Assembly (NCBI RefSeq): GCF_003253545.1
Contig: NZ_QKYV01000002.1
Location: forward strand, 62,001 to 126,000
Direction: 5' to 3'
DNA: 64,000 bases
From: Mesonia algae
GTDB lineage: Bacteria > Bacteroidota > Bacteroidia > Flavobacteriales > Flavobacteriaceae
Shown: positions 8,198 through 16,921 of the stretch, piece after piece
Layout: each line of letters starts with the position of its first letter
Numbering within the stretch: position 1 is the stretch's first letter
The notes under the pieces: model-generated
The model's database searches: none
What the model was told of the DNA's origin: nothing
The model's input: the letters and a program-made list of their open reading frames with translations, nothing else
Made by a program: the position numbers and the translations under genes

Positions 8198-10225
8198 ATG
8201 TCAGGACAAACCCTAATTTTTATTATTCTATCTGCAATTGCAGCGTTAGGTTTGTCTTTATTATTTTATTTATTCAATAAAAAAAAGAAACGCCCAAAAC
8301 ACTGGATCATTTTCAGTGTTTTGCGTTTTTTAAGTCTCTTTTCACTCTTTCTATTGTTGATTAATCCAACTTTAGAATCCCTTCAACTTTCTACAGAAAA
8401 ACCGAACCTCGTTGTAGCGATAGATAATTCTTCCTCTATAGCTTACTTTAAAGAAGAAAATAAGGTTTCTTCCTTCGTACAACAAATTAAAGAGCACCAA
8501 GAATTACAAAAAAAGTTTAATGTTCATTATTATAGCTTCGGGGAGCAAATTAAAAAATTAGATACACTTTCCTTTACGGAAAACAAAACCCAAATTACTC
8601 CTTTATTCTATGATTTAGCAGACATTTATGAAAACCAAATAACACCCACCGTTTTAGTAACCGACGGGAATCAAACCTATGGCGAAGATTATTTGTATAA
8701 AGCTTCTCAGTTTCCACAAGATATCTATGCAGTTGCGGTAGGTGATACGACGAGTTATAGTGACTTAAAGATTGAAAGAGTCAATGTAAATAAATATGCC
8801 TTTCTAAATAATAAATTCCCTGTAGAACTTTTTTTAAATTATAAAGGAGAAAAAGCAGTGCAAAAAGAGGTTTCTATTCAATTAGGTAATTCAACTGTTT
8901 TTTCACAGAAAGTCACATTTTCTAAAGAAGATAAAAGCGAAATTCTACAAATAAAATTACCAGCCAATCAAATTGGTTTACTCAATTATACAGTTAGTGT
9001 AGAAACGATCGACAATGAGAAAAATATAGCTAATAACACTAAAAAGTTTTTGGTAGAAGTGATCGATGAAAAAACGAAGGTTTTAATTTTATCATCGTTT
9101 TTACATCCAGATCTAGGTTCTCTTAAAAAGTCTATAGAGAGTAATCAACAAAGGGAAGCTAATATAGAACTCGTTTCTAATTTCCGAGGAAGTTTGTTAG
9201 ACTATCAATTAGTTATCTTATATCAACCTAATCCTCTTTTTAAGACTATCTTTGATCAAGTTGCTAAGGAAAATTTAAACTCTTTTATTATTACAGGAAC
9301 AAAAACTGACTATGATTTTTTAAATAGGAGTCAGGATAATTTCCGTAAAGAAATATTTACTCAATTAGAAGAATTTCAACCCAGTTACAATTCGGATTAT
9401 AGTAGTTTTCAGCAACCCGATATTCAATTTGGTAGTTTCCCTCCTTTACAAGATTACTTTGGCGGAATATCTTTTAATAAAACACCGCAAATACTGCTTT
9501 ACCAGAATATAAACGGAATAAAAACCAAAACTCCTGTAATTGCAACCTTAGAAGAAAATCAACGAAAAACAGGTTTTTTATTCGGAGAAAATAGTTGGCA
9601 ATGGCGTTCTAAAAGCTTTGTTCAGCAAAAAAGTTTTGAAAGTTATGATGATTTTTTAGGAAAGCTAATTCAATACCTTTCTTCAAATAAACGAAGAGAG
9701 CGTCTAACAGTAGATGCACAACCATTTTATAATTTCGGAGATAAAATCATAATTCAGGCAGGATATTTTGATAAAAACTATGCTTTTGATGATCGTGCAA
9801 AATTAAATATTTCAGTAAAAGAAAAAGAAACTAAAAAGAATAATGAATACCCTTTTATACTTCAGGACAATACTTATGAGGTGAATTTAAGTCAGCTTCA
9901 ACCTGGTGATTATACTTACAAAGTTTTTACTGAAGAGGAAAATATTCAGAAAACAGGCAGTTTTACCATTATAGATTTTGAAGTAGAAAAGCAGTTTTTA
10001 AATGCAGATGTAGAGAAACTGACACAAGTAAGTCAAGATAAAATTTATTTTTTATCTGAAAGCGAGCAACTTTTTAAGCAACTTCTTGAAAACAAAAAAT
10101 ACCAACCCGTTCAAAAAAGCGAGGTTAAAAAAAGCAGTTTAATAGATTGGAAAATCCTTTTAGGTATAATTATAATTTGCCTTTCGGCGGAATGGTTCTT
10201 CCGAAAATATAAAGGATTAATATAA
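8198..10225 (+). CDS. Membrane-anchored vWA-domain protein
   Basis: This 675-residue protein has two N-terminal membrane segments (about residues 4-26 and 37-56), a von Willebrand A-type domain starting at LVVAIDNSSS with a near-MIDAS DxSxS at 76-80 and TDG later, a long extracytoplasmic beta-rich region, and a C-terminal membrane helix (IDWKILLGIIIICLSAEWFF). Similar vWA proteins occur across Bacteroidota but have no settled function. It lies 23 bp after the fabG-like gene and 18 bp before a prohibitin-type gene, so the three may be co-transcribed. A scaffold or metal-dependent adhesion role at the inner membrane is an inference only. Confidence 0.75.
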   Translation: MSGQTLIFIILSAIAALGLSLLFYLFNKKKKRPKHWIIFSVLRFLSLFSLFLLLINPTLESLQLSTEKPNLVVAIDNSSSIAYFKEENKVSSFVQQIKEHQELQKKFNVHYYSFGEQIKKLDTLSFTENKTQITPLFYDLADIYENQITPTVLVTDGNQTYGEDYLYKASQFPQDIYAVAVGDTTSYSDLKIERVNVNKYAFLNNKFPVELFLNYKGEKAVQKEVSIQLGNSTVFSQKVTFSKEDKSEILQIKLPANQIGLLNYTVSVETIDNEKNIANNTKKFLVEVIDEKTKVLILSSFLHPDLGSLKKSIESNQQREANIELVSNFRGSLLDYQLVILYQPNPLFKTIFDQVAKENLNSFIITGTKTDYDFLNRSQDNFRKEIFTQLEEFQPSYNSDYSSFQQPDIQFGSFPPLQDYFGGISFNKTPQILLYQNINGIKTKTPVIATLEENQRKTGFLFGENSWQWRSKSFVQQKSFESYDDFLGKLIQYLSSNKRRERLTVDAQPFYNFGDKIIIQAGYFDKNYAFDDRAKLNISVKEKETKKNNEYPFILQDNTYEVNLSQLQPGDYTYKVFTEEENIQKTGSFTIIDFEVEKQFLNADVEKLTQVSQDKIYFLSESEQLFKQLLENKKYQPVQKSEVKKSSLIDWKILLGIIIICLSAEWFFRKYKGLI

Positions 10226-10243
10226 ATTAATAAGTAAAATTAT

Positions 10244-11059
10244 ATGGAAAGATTACCAAAAATAGCATTACCAATAGTATTTATTGGGATTGTAGTAGTT
10301 ATTTTAATTTTTAAAAGTACAGTAACTATTGGCTCTGGAGAGGCAGGAGTACTTTATAAAACTTTTGATGGTGGAGTTGTAGCCGATGAGCCGCCATTAA
10401 GTGAGGGGTTTCACTTTGTTGCTCCTTGGAACAGTGTTTTTGTTTATGAAGCAAGACAACAATCTTTAGAAGAAAAAATGCAAGTTTTAAGTTCTAACGG
10501 ATTGGAAATTAGATTAGATGCCTCAACTTGGTTTCAACCTAAATATGCAGATTTAGGAAAATTACATAAAGAAAAAGGAGAAAAATATATTGAGCGTTTA
10601 CTTAAACCTGCTGTAAGATCTGCAGCTAGAGCAGTGGTAGGGAGGTATAGTCCTGAACAATTGTATGCCAGTAAAAGAGAAGCGATACAAAATGAAATCT
10701 TAGAAGAAACTCAAATTCTTTTAAAAGATCAGTATGTACAAGTTAATGAAGTATTGGTGCGAGATGTGTCTTTACCAACAACCATTAAAGATGCTATTGA
10801 GCGTAAGTTAAGACAAGAGCAAGAATCTTTAGAATATGAATTTAGGCTGACTAAAGCTACAAAAGAAGCAGAACGTCAAAAGATTGAAGCTGAAGGTAAA
10901 GCTAGAGCAAATAGCATCCTAAGCCAGTCTCTTACCGATAAAGTATTACAAGAAAAAGGAATTCAGGCCACTATAGAACTTTCTAAATCGAATAATGCAA
11001 AAACTGTGATTATCGGTAATTCAGATAATGGTATGCCACTTATATTAGGAAATAATTAG
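10244..11059 (+). CDS. Prohibitin / SPFH-domain membrane protein
   Basis: The 271-residue protein has one N-terminal membrane helix (IALPIVFIGIVVVILIF), an SPFH/prohibitin domain (about 30-190: GEAGVLYKTFDGGV, LSEGFHFVAPWNSV) and a coiled-coil tail rich in Glu, Lys and Ala (TKATKEAERQKIEAEGKARANSIL). Proteins of this type form ring or cage assemblies in the inner membrane, often with FtsH. No ftsH is near, so the partner is unknown. It ends before the histidine leader region. Confidence 0.88.
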   Translation: MERLPKIALPIVFIGIVVVILIFKSTVTIGSGEAGVLYKTFDGGVVADEPPLSEGFHFVAPWNSVFVYEARQQSLEEKMQVLSSNGLEIRLDASTWFQPKYADLGKLHKEKGEKYIERLLKPAVRSAARAVVGRYSPEQLYASKREAIQNEILEETQILLKDQYVQVNEVLVRDVSLPTTIKDAIERKLRQEQESLEYEFRLTKATKEAERQKIEAEGKARANSILSQSLTDKVLQEKGIQATIELSKSNNAKTVIIGNSDNGMPLILGNN

Positions 11060-11107
11060 ACAAATACTAAAGTTATCTAAAAACCCATTTTTTTGAAAAA
11101 TAATCTC

Positions 11108-11115
11108 TAAGTTTG
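11108..11115 (+). promoter_or_regulatory. -7 box of the histidine operon promoter
   Basis: TAAGTTTG fits TAnnTTTG and lies 8 bp before the leader-peptide ATG at 11124, so the transcript would start at or just before the leader peptide. A TTG upstream is spaced only 12 bp away, too close for the usual -33 element. Confidence 0.5.
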
Positions 11116-11123
11116 TACCCACA

Positions 11124-11180
11124 ATGAGAAATTTAAATTTACATCATCATCATTTTCATATCCACGCTCAAGCGAGGTGA
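11124..11180 (+). CDS. hisL: Histidine operon leader peptide
   Basis: An 18-residue peptide, MRNLNLHHHHFHIHAQAR, is encoded between a promoter box and a terminator hairpin directly ahead of hisG. Six of 18 residues are His, five of them in a run of six codons broken only by Phe. This is the hallmark of ribosome-mediated attenuation: scarcity of charged tRNA-His stalls the ribosome in the run and changes the RNA fold downstream. The peptide is too short to be found by length filters. Function is inferred from position and composition. Confidence 0.88.
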   Translation: MRNLNLHHHHFHIHAQAR

Positions 11181-11213
11181 TTTTGTATTTGATGTAATTC
11201 AAAAATAATTTAC

Positions 11214-11246
11214 AAACCCGTTTGAGTAATTTCAAACGGGTTTTTT
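11214..11246 (+). terminator. Attenuator terminator ahead of hisG
   Basis: Arms 11214-11225 (AAACCCGTTTGA) and 11232-11243 pair perfectly over 12 bp with a 6-base loop, then six T. It begins 34 bp after the leader-peptide stop and ends 40 bp before hisG, as expected for a transcription attenuator. A competing pairing is possible: 11139-11146 with 11190-11197, versus 11197-11203 with 11221-11227, the latter lying inside the terminator's left arm. Confidence 0.85.
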
Positions 11247-11285
11247 GTTTCCTGTCTGCAATTATTCAAACTATAATTTACCTAA

Positions 11286-12143
11286 ATGAAAAAATTAAAA
11301 ATTGCGATTCAAAAGTCAGGACGATTGAACGAAGACTCCGTTAAAGTATTAAAAGAAGCTGGTATTTATATAGATAATGGGAAGGAGCAGCTTAAAGCAT
11401 CTGCTCGTAATTTCCCTTTAGAAGTTCTATATTTAAGAAATGGCGATATTCCTCAATATTTAAGAGATGGAGTGGTAGATATTGCTATTGTAGGTGAAAA
11501 TTTATTGATAGAAAAAGGAGAAGATTTACAAATTATAGAAAAGCTAGGTTTTTCTAAATGTAAAGTTTCTATCGCCATACCTAAGGAACAAACTTATAGC
11601 GGAATTCAAGTTTTACAAGGCAAAAAAATTGCTACTTCTTACCCAAACACTGTCAAAAACTACCTAGCTAAACAAAATATTACAGCAGATTTACACCAAA
11701 TATCAGGTTCTGTAGAGATTGCGCCAAGCATTGGTTTGGCAGATGCTATTGTAGATATTGTTTCTAGCGGTAGTACTTTATTTAAAAATAATTTAAAGGA
11801 AGTAGAGCAAATTTTAACTAGCGAAGCTGTTTTAGCAGTTTCTCCTAGAATATCTGTAGAAGCAAATGAAATTTTAGAGAAATTACAATTCAGAATTCAA
11901 TCGGTTTTAAAAGCAAGAACTTCTAAATATGTATTGTTAAACGCTCCTAATAGTAAAATTGAAGATATTATAAAAATCTTACCAGGTATGAAAAGTCCAA
12001 CTGTTTTACCACTTGCAAAAGAAGGTTGGAGTTCTTTACACTCAGTTATTAATGAAGAAGCTTTTTGGGAAGTAATTGATGAGTTAAAAAATAACGGAGC
12101 AGAAGGAATCCTTATTTGTCCAATAGAAAAAATGGTGTTGTAA
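11286..12143 (+). CDS. hisG: ATP phosphoribosyltransferase, long form
   Basis: HisG joins ATP and PRPP, the first and feedback-controlled step of histidine synthesis. The 285-residue protein begins KIAIQKSGRLNEDS, includes DIAIVGENLL and the PRPP-site stretch ADAIVDIVSSGSTL, and carries the extra C-terminal domain (about 210-285) of the hexameric long form that binds histidine, so no HisZ partner is needed. It is the first structural gene behind the leader peptide and attenuator. A 235-bp gap holding palindromic repeats separates it from hisD. Confidence 0.97.
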   Translation: MKKLKIAIQKSGRLNEDSVKVLKEAGIYIDNGKEQLKASARNFPLEVLYLRNGDIPQYLRDGVVDIAIVGENLLIEKGEDLQIIEKLGFSKCKVSIAIPKEQTYSGIQVLQGKKIATSYPNTVKNYLAKQNITADLHQISGSVEIAPSIGLADAIVDIVSSGSTLFKNNLKEVEQILTSEAVLAVSPRISVEANEILEKLQFRIQSVLKARTSKYVLLNAPNSKIEDIIKILPGMKSPTVLPLAKEGWSSLHSVINEEAFWEVIDELKNNGAEGILICPIEKMVL

Positions 12144-12161
12144 ATTTTTATTTAGCTGAAT

Positions 12162-12365
12162 TGTCACACTGAGCGTGTCGAATTGTGTTCTTGTATTAGG
12201 TATAAATTCATAAATAAAAAAATTAAAACGCGTCATGCTGAACTTGATTCAGCATCACATCAGCGATATAAAATTGAAATAAGATAGATGAGATCCCGGA
12301 TCAGGTCTGGGATGACGAAGCAATAAAATAAATATAGTCTGTCATTTCGAGAGAAGTCGAGAGAT
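12162..12365 (+). repeat. Palindromic repeat cluster between hisG and hisD
   Basis: Four elements lie here: a GTCAC...GTCGAA variant at about 12162-12188, a GTCATGCTGAA/TTCAGCATCACATC copy at 12232-12260, an inverted copy with stem CCCGGA/TCTGGG at 12288-12317, and a GTCATTTCGA/TCGAGAGAT type at 12341-12365. The second and third form an inverted pair with GTCAT at one outer end and ATGAC at the other, about 86 bp in total. Confidence 0.8.
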
Positions 12366-12378
12366 AAAAAACATAAAT

Positions 12379-13662
12379 ATGAAAATCATAAAAAATCCGC
12401 TTCAAGAAAATTGGCAAGAAGTCTTAAAAAGACCAACACAGACCATAGATGATATTGAGGCAACGGTTAACGAGATTTTTACAGAAGTAAAAGCAAAAGG
12501 AAATCAAGCCATTGCAAAATATACAAGTTTGTTTGATGGTACTTCTATAAGTAATATTGAAGTTTCTGCAGAAGAAATTGAACAAGCAGAAAAGAAAATT
12601 TCTACCGAGTTAAAAAATGCTATACAACTTGCTAAAGAAAATATTACCAAATTTCACGCTGCTCAAAAAACAGATAAGGTAGAAGTTGAGACGCAAAGTG
12701 GGGTAAAATGTTGGCAAGAAAAACGAGCTATTCAAAAAGTAGGTTTATACATTCCAGGTGGTTCAGCTCCTTTATTTTCAACAATTTTAATGCTAGCTAT
12801 ACCAGCTAATTTAGCAGGTTGTAAAGAGATTGTGTTGTGTACACCACCTAATAAAGAAGGTAAAATAAATCCAGCTATTTTATATACTGCGAACTTATGC
12901 GGAGTTACTAAAATATTTAAAGTTGGCGGTATTCAAGCAATTGCAGGAATGACTTTTGGTACAGAAAGTATACCTAAAGTGTACAAAATTTTTGGTCCAG
13001 GTAACCAATTTGTTACGGTAGCCAAACAATTGGCAACTAGATTTGATGTAGCTATAGATATGCCTGCTGGGCCTTCAGAATTGTTGGTATTTGCAGATAA
13101 AACCGCTAACGCAAGTTTTGTAGCATCAGATTTACTTTCTCAAGCAGAACACGGTGCAGATAGCCAAGTTATTTTGGTAACTACTTCTGAATATATTTTA
13201 GAGAAAGTAGAAAAAGAAGTACAAAGTCAATTAGAGAAATTGCCAAGAAAAGAAATTGCTACTAAAGCTATTGAAAATTCTAAACTTATCTTGGTAAAAG
13301 ATGATGAAGTAGCTTTAAACTTAATTAATCAATATGCTCCAGAACATTTTATTGTAGTAGCAGAAAACGAAGAATTTTTTGTTGACGGAATTGAAAATGC
13401 AGGTTCTGTGTTTATTGGCAATTACACACCAGAAAGTGCTGGAGATTATGCTTCAGGTACTAACCATACGTTACCAACTAATGCTTATGCTAGACAATAT
13501 AGTGGTGTAAATTTAGATAGTTTTCAGAAGAGTATGACTTTTCAAAAAATTGATGAAAATGGAATTAAAACCATAGGGGAAGCTATTGAATTAATGGCAG
13601 AAGCAGAAGGTTTGCAAGCGCATAAAAATGCTGTAACTTTAAGATTAAAAAGTTTAGAGTAA
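12379..13662 (+). CDS. hisD: Histidinol dehydrogenase
   Basis: HisD performs the last two oxidations, histidinol to histidine, with NAD and zinc. The 427 residues match the family. YIPGGSAPLFSTILMLAIPA, GPGNQFVTVAKQ, DMPAGPSELLVFAD and QAEHGADSQVIL (with the zinc-binding Gln and His) are all present, and the C-terminus retains the ASGTNHTLPT stretch. It is second in the operon, 80 bp before hisC with one repeat element in the gap. Confidence 0.97.
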   Translation: MKIIKNPLQENWQEVLKRPTQTIDDIEATVNEIFTEVKAKGNQAIAKYTSLFDGTSISNIEVSAEEIEQAEKKISTELKNAIQLAKENITKFHAAQKTDKVEVETQSGVKCWQEKRAIQKVGLYIPGGSAPLFSTILMLAIPANLAGCKEIVLCTPPNKEGKINPAILYTANLCGVTKIFKVGGIQAIAGMTFGTESIPKVYKIFGPGNQFVTVAKQLATRFDVAIDMPAGPSELLVFADKTANASFVASDLLSQAEHGADSQVILVTTSEYILEKVEKEVQSQLEKLPRKEIATKAIENSKLILVKDDEVALNLINQYAPEHFIVVAENEEFFVDGIENAGSVFIGNYTPESAGDYASGTNHTLPTNAYARQYSGVNLDSFQKSMTFQKIDENGIKTIGEAIELMAEAEGLQAHKNAVTLRLKSLE

Positions 13663-13694
13663 GGCAATAATATAGAGAAAACTTTAAATAAAAC

Positions 13695-13722
13695 GTCATA
13701 CTGAACTTGTATCAGTATCTCA
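13695..13722 (+). repeat. Palindromic repeat before hisC
   Basis: GTCAT-ACTGAACTTGTATCAGT-ATCTCATC lies 20 bp upstream of the hisC ATG. The stem differs from the hisG-hisD copy (ACTGA with TCAGT instead of GCTGA with TCAGC), and both arms changed together. An in-frame TTG at 13707 lies inside the repeat, so a longer hisC start there is unlikely. Confidence 0.75.
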
Positions 13723-13742
13723 TCATCAAGGATAGATTCAAA

Positions 13743-14795
13743 ATGAATAAAATTTTCAATATACAAAATCTGGTACGTGCTAACGTTCAAAAACTAAAAC
13801 CATATTCGTCAGCAAGAGATGAATATAAAGCCAACGGAACAGATATGGTTTTTCTAGATGCAAATGAAAACCCGTTTGAAAACGGAGTAAATCGTTATCC
13901 AGATCCGCAACAGCGTGATTTAAAATTGGCTTTAGCAAAACTGAAAAACCTAAAACCAGAGCAAGTTTTATTAGGGAATGGTAGTGATGAAGTTTTAGAT
14001 TTAATTTTTAGAGCATTTTGTGAACCTCAAATAGATAACATCCTTACTTTGCCGCCAACTTACGGAATGTACAACGTATTGGCTGGTATTAATAATGTAG
14101 AAAATAAAGAAGTTTTACTTACTGTAGATTATGAATTAGATATAAAATCAATTCTAAATGAAGTTACAGAAACTACAAAGCTTATTTTTATTTGTAATCC
14201 TAACAACCCAACAGGAAATGCTTTTGATGCACGATCTATTAAAACTTTAATTGAAAATTTTAATGGAATTGTAGTAATAGATGAAGCATATATTGATTTC
14301 TCTTCTTATGAAAGTTGGATTAACTTCTTAGATATTTACCCAAATATTATTATTACTCAAACCCTTTCTAAAGCATATGGGATGGCAGGAGTAAGGTTAG
14401 GCGTTTGTTATGCTTCCGCAGAAATAATTTCTGTTTTAAATAAAATAAAACCTCCTTATAATGTTAATGAATTAACTCAACAAAAAGCATTAGAGCGTGT
14501 TTTAGCGTTTGATGAAGTTTTTAACGAAGTAGAAACTATTATCATTGAAAGAGAAAAAATGATCTCTAATTTGGAGCAAATAGGTTTTATAGAAACGGTT
14601 TACACTACAGATGCTAACTTTGTATTGGTAAAAGTAGATGATGCTACTAAAAGATACAATCAATTGTTAGAAAGAGGAATTGTGATTAGAAATAGAACTA
14701 ACCAGCCTCTATGTGAAAATACATTGCGTTTTACCGTGGGTACAAAACAAGAAAATAAGAAGTTAATAGAAGTTTTACAAACTTTAGATAAATAA
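13743..14795 (+). CDS. hisC: Histidinol-phosphate aminotransferase
   Basis: HisC transfers the amino group from glutamate to imidazole acetol phosphate, using PLP. From the ATG at 13743 the protein is 350 residues. It contains NENPFENGVNRYPD, NGSDEVLDLIFRAF, NPNNPTGNAF, VIDEAYIDF and TLSKAYGMAGVRLG with the PLP Lys in SKA. The longer frame from 13707 starts inside a repeat element and adds residues foreign to the family. The gap to hisB is short and contains another repeat. Confidence 0.96.
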   Translation: MNKIFNIQNLVRANVQKLKPYSSARDEYKANGTDMVFLDANENPFENGVNRYPDPQQRDLKLALAKLKNLKPEQVLLGNGSDEVLDLIFRAFCEPQIDNILTLPPTYGMYNVLAGINNVENKEVLLTVDYELDIKSILNEVTETTKLIFICNPNNPTGNAFDARSIKTLIENFNGIVVIDEAYIDFSSYESWINFLDIYPNIIITQTLSKAYGMAGVRLGVCYASAEIISVLNKIKPPYNVNELTQQKALERVLAFDEVFNEVETIIIEREKMISNLEQIGFIETVYTTDANFVLVKVDDATKRYNQLLERGIVIRNRTNQPLCENTLRFTVGTKQENKKLIEVLQTLDK

Positions 14796-14799
14796 ATAT

Positions 14800-14828
14800 G
14801 TCATCCCAGACTTGATTTGGGATCTCAT
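14800..14828 (+). repeat. Palindromic repeat before hisB
   Basis: GTCAT-CCCAGACTTGATTTGGG-ATCTCATC, a forward copy of the CCCAGA-stem type, begins 5 bp after hisC ends and stops 15 bp before the hisB ATG at 14844. The hairpin could influence hisB ribosome access. Confidence 0.78.
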
Positions 14829-14843
14829 CCAAAGAAAATAAAA

Positions 14844-15986
14844 ATGAAAAAAATACTTTTTATAGATCGTGATGGTACTTTAATTCAAGAACCAGAAGAT
14901 TACCAAGTAGATAGATTAGAAAAATTAGAATTTTATCCAGAGGCTATTTACTATGTTTCTAAAATTGCAAAAGAGTTAGATTTTGAATTAGTGATGGTAA
15001 CTAATCAAGACGGTTTAGGAACCGATAGTTTTCCTGAAAAAGAATTTTGGCCAATTCAAAATTTTATAGAAAACGTATTTGCTAATGAAGGAGCAACATT
15101 TAAAGAAAGTTTAATTGACAAAACTTTTGCTAAAGATAATGCAGATACCAGAAAACCAAATATTGGTTTATTACAAAAAAAAGGATATTTAGAAGAAGGG
15201 AAATACGATTTAGAGAACTCTTTTATGGTAGGTGATCGTTTAACAGATGTTGAATTTGCTTACAATTTTGGAGGAAAAGGAATTTTCATTAACACTCACG
15301 TAGAATTAGGTGCAGATGAAATTAAAAATGATAAAAGTAAAGTAGAAAATGCCATAGCATTAGAAACTAACTCTTGGAAACAGATTTATGAGTTTTTAAA
15401 ACTGAATGATAGATCTGTTCAAATTTCTAGAAAAACCAATGAAACAGATATTTTTATCGATTTAAATTTAGACGGTACAGGAAAAAGTAAGATAGATACT
15501 GGTATTGCTTTTTTTGATCATATGTTAGATCAAATTGCTCGTCACGGTCAAATGGATTTAACTATTCAAGTAAAAGGAGATTTAGAAGTAGATGAACATC
15601 ATACTATAGAAGATACGGCTATTGCTTTAGGAGAAGTTTTTAATCAAGCTTTAGGTAACAAATTAGGTATTGAACGTTACGGATTTTGCCTACCTATGGA
15701 TGATTGTCTTGCGCAAGTATCCATAGATTTTGGTGGTAGAAATTGGTTAGTTTGGGAAGCAGATTTTAAACGAGAAATGGTAGGTAAAATGCCAACAGAA
15801 ATGTTTTATCACTTCTTTAAATCGTTTACAGATGGAGCTAAAGCAAATTTAAATATAAAAGCAGAAGGTACTAATGAGCATCATAAAATTGAAGCCATCT
15901 TTAAAGCCTTTGCTAAAGCTATAAAAGTTGCTGTAAAAAGAGATACAGAAAAAATGATCTTGCCAAGCACTAAAGGAATGTTATAA
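14844..15986 (+). CDS. hisB: Bifunctional histidinol-phosphatase / imidazoleglycerol-phosphate dehydratase
   Basis: Two enzymes are fused in 380 residues. Residues 1 to about 180 form a HAD phosphatase ([12 protein letters not shown] with the nucleophile Asp, [20 protein letters not shown]) that dephosphorylates histidinol-P. From about 190 the IGP dehydratase follows ([43 protein letters not shown]), with metal-binding His pairs in both halves. The ATG at 14844 starts directly at the HAD motif; an earlier TTG in the repeat is rejected. The phosphatase lacks the usual compact Cys-rich zinc loop (KAEALIDKTF... region has no Cys cluster), as in other Bacteroidota forms, so metal use may differ. 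Confidence 0.95.
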   Translation: MKKILFIDRDGTLIQEPEDYQVDRLEKLEFYPEAIYYVSKIAKELDFELVMVTNQDGLGTDSFPEKEFWPIQNFIENVFANEGATFKESLIDKTFAKDNADTRKPNIGLLQKKGYLEEGKYDLENSFMVGDRLTDVEFAYNFGGKGIFINTHVELGADEIKNDKSKVENAIALETNSWKQIYEFLKLNDRSVQISRKTNETDIFIDLNLDGTGKSKIDTGIAFFDHMLDQIARHGQMDLTIQVKGDLEVDEHHTIEDTAIALGEVFNQALGNKLGIERYGFCLPMDDCLAQVSIDFGGRNWLVWEADFKREMVGKMPTEMFYHFFKSFTDGAKANLNIKAEGTNEHHKIEAIFKAFAKAIKVAVKRDTEKMILPSTKGML

Positions 15987-16020
15987 AATAGAATTGAGGA
16001 TTTTAGAGATGAGAAAATTA

Positions 16021-16168
16021 GTCATACTGAACTTGATTCAGTATCACATCAGGTTGATAAAAGTTAAGTTGAATAAAAAAACAGGATGAGATTCCAGATC
16101 AAGTCTGGAATGACGAAATTTAAATATAACCTAGAGTACGTCATGCTGAACTTGATTCAGCATCTCAT
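16021..16168 (+). repeat. Palindromic repeat cluster between hisB and hisH
   Basis: Three elements occupy this 246-bp gap: a forward ACTGAA/TTCAGT copy at 16021-16050, an inverted TCCAGA/TCTGGA copy at 16085-16115 and a forward GCTGAA/TTCAGC copy at 16140-16168. The first two form an inverted pair about 95 bp long. No gene is visible in the gap. Confidence 0.8.
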
Positions 16169-16232
16169 TTGAGTAAGGTTTTATGAAATAAGAACTCAGT
16201 ACTCAATTCTAACTATCAATTACCAATAGAAA

Positions 16233-16820
16233 ATGAAAATAGTCATTATTAATTACGGAGCAGGAAACATACAAAGTATAAAATTTGCTATTCAACGGCT
16301 AGGTTTTGAAGCAGTTTTATCTCATAATGTAGAAGAAATTCTGCAAGCAGATAAAGTGATATTTCCTGGAGTGGGAGAGGCAAGTAGCGCTATGCAAATG
16401 TTAAAGTCTACAGGTCTAGATAAAATTATACAACAGCTAAAACAACCCGTTTTAGGTATTTGTTTAGGGATGCAGTTAATGTGTAATTATTCGGAAGAAG
16501 GAGATACAAACGGACTTGGTATTTTTGATGTTAAAGTAAAACGTTTTTCAAACCAAGTAAAAGTTCCGCAAATTGGGTGGAACCAAATAAACAATTTAAA
16601 ATCAGAGCTTTTTAAGGGTGTAAAAGAAAACGAGTTTATGTATTTAGTCCATAGTTTTTATGCTGAAAAATGTTCAGAAATGATTGCTGAAACTAATTAT
16701 GATTTACCATACGCTTCGGCATTGAAAAAAGATAATTTTTACGGAGTTCAGTTTCACCCAGAGAAAAGTAGTAACGCTGGAGAAAAGATATTAGAGAATT
16801 TTTTGAATATAAATATTTGA
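16233..16820 (+). CDS. hisH: Imidazole glycerol phosphate synthase, glutaminase subunit
   Basis: HisH is the class I glutamine amidotransferase that feeds ammonia to HisF. The 195-residue protein has the nucleophile motif GICLGMQLM, oxyanion-strand PGVGEAS, and the His-Glu pair in VQFHPEKSS. It starts KIVIINYGAGNIQS like its family. It is followed by a 101-bp gap with one repeat, then hisA. Confidence 0.96.
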   Translation: MKIVIINYGAGNIQSIKFAIQRLGFEAVLSHNVEEILQADKVIFPGVGEASSAMQMLKSTGLDKIIQQLKQPVLGICLGMQLMCNYSEEGDTNGLGIFDVKVKRFSNQVKVPQIGWNQINNLKSELFKGVKENEFMYLVHSFYAEKCSEMIAETNYDLPYASALKKDNFYGVQFHPEKSSNAGEKILENFLNINI

Positions 16821-16853
16821 ACTGTTTAATTTTAAACTGAAATAACAAAAAGC

Positions 16854-16883
16854 GTCATGCTGAACTTGATTCAGCATCACATC
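16854..16883 (+). repeat. Palindromic repeat between hisH and hisA
   Basis: A single forward copy, GTCATGCTGAA-CTTGA-TTCAGCATCACATC, lies 39 bp before hisA. Confidence 0.8.
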
Positions 16884-16921
16884 ATAATTATATTTTAATT
16901 AAATATAAAAGCTTAAACAAA

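Noticed and set aside
14817-14843. Longer hisB start at TTG
   Set aside because: It begins inside a palindromic repeat, and the ATG at 14844 starts directly at the HAD motif. The same reasoning applies to hisC at 13707.
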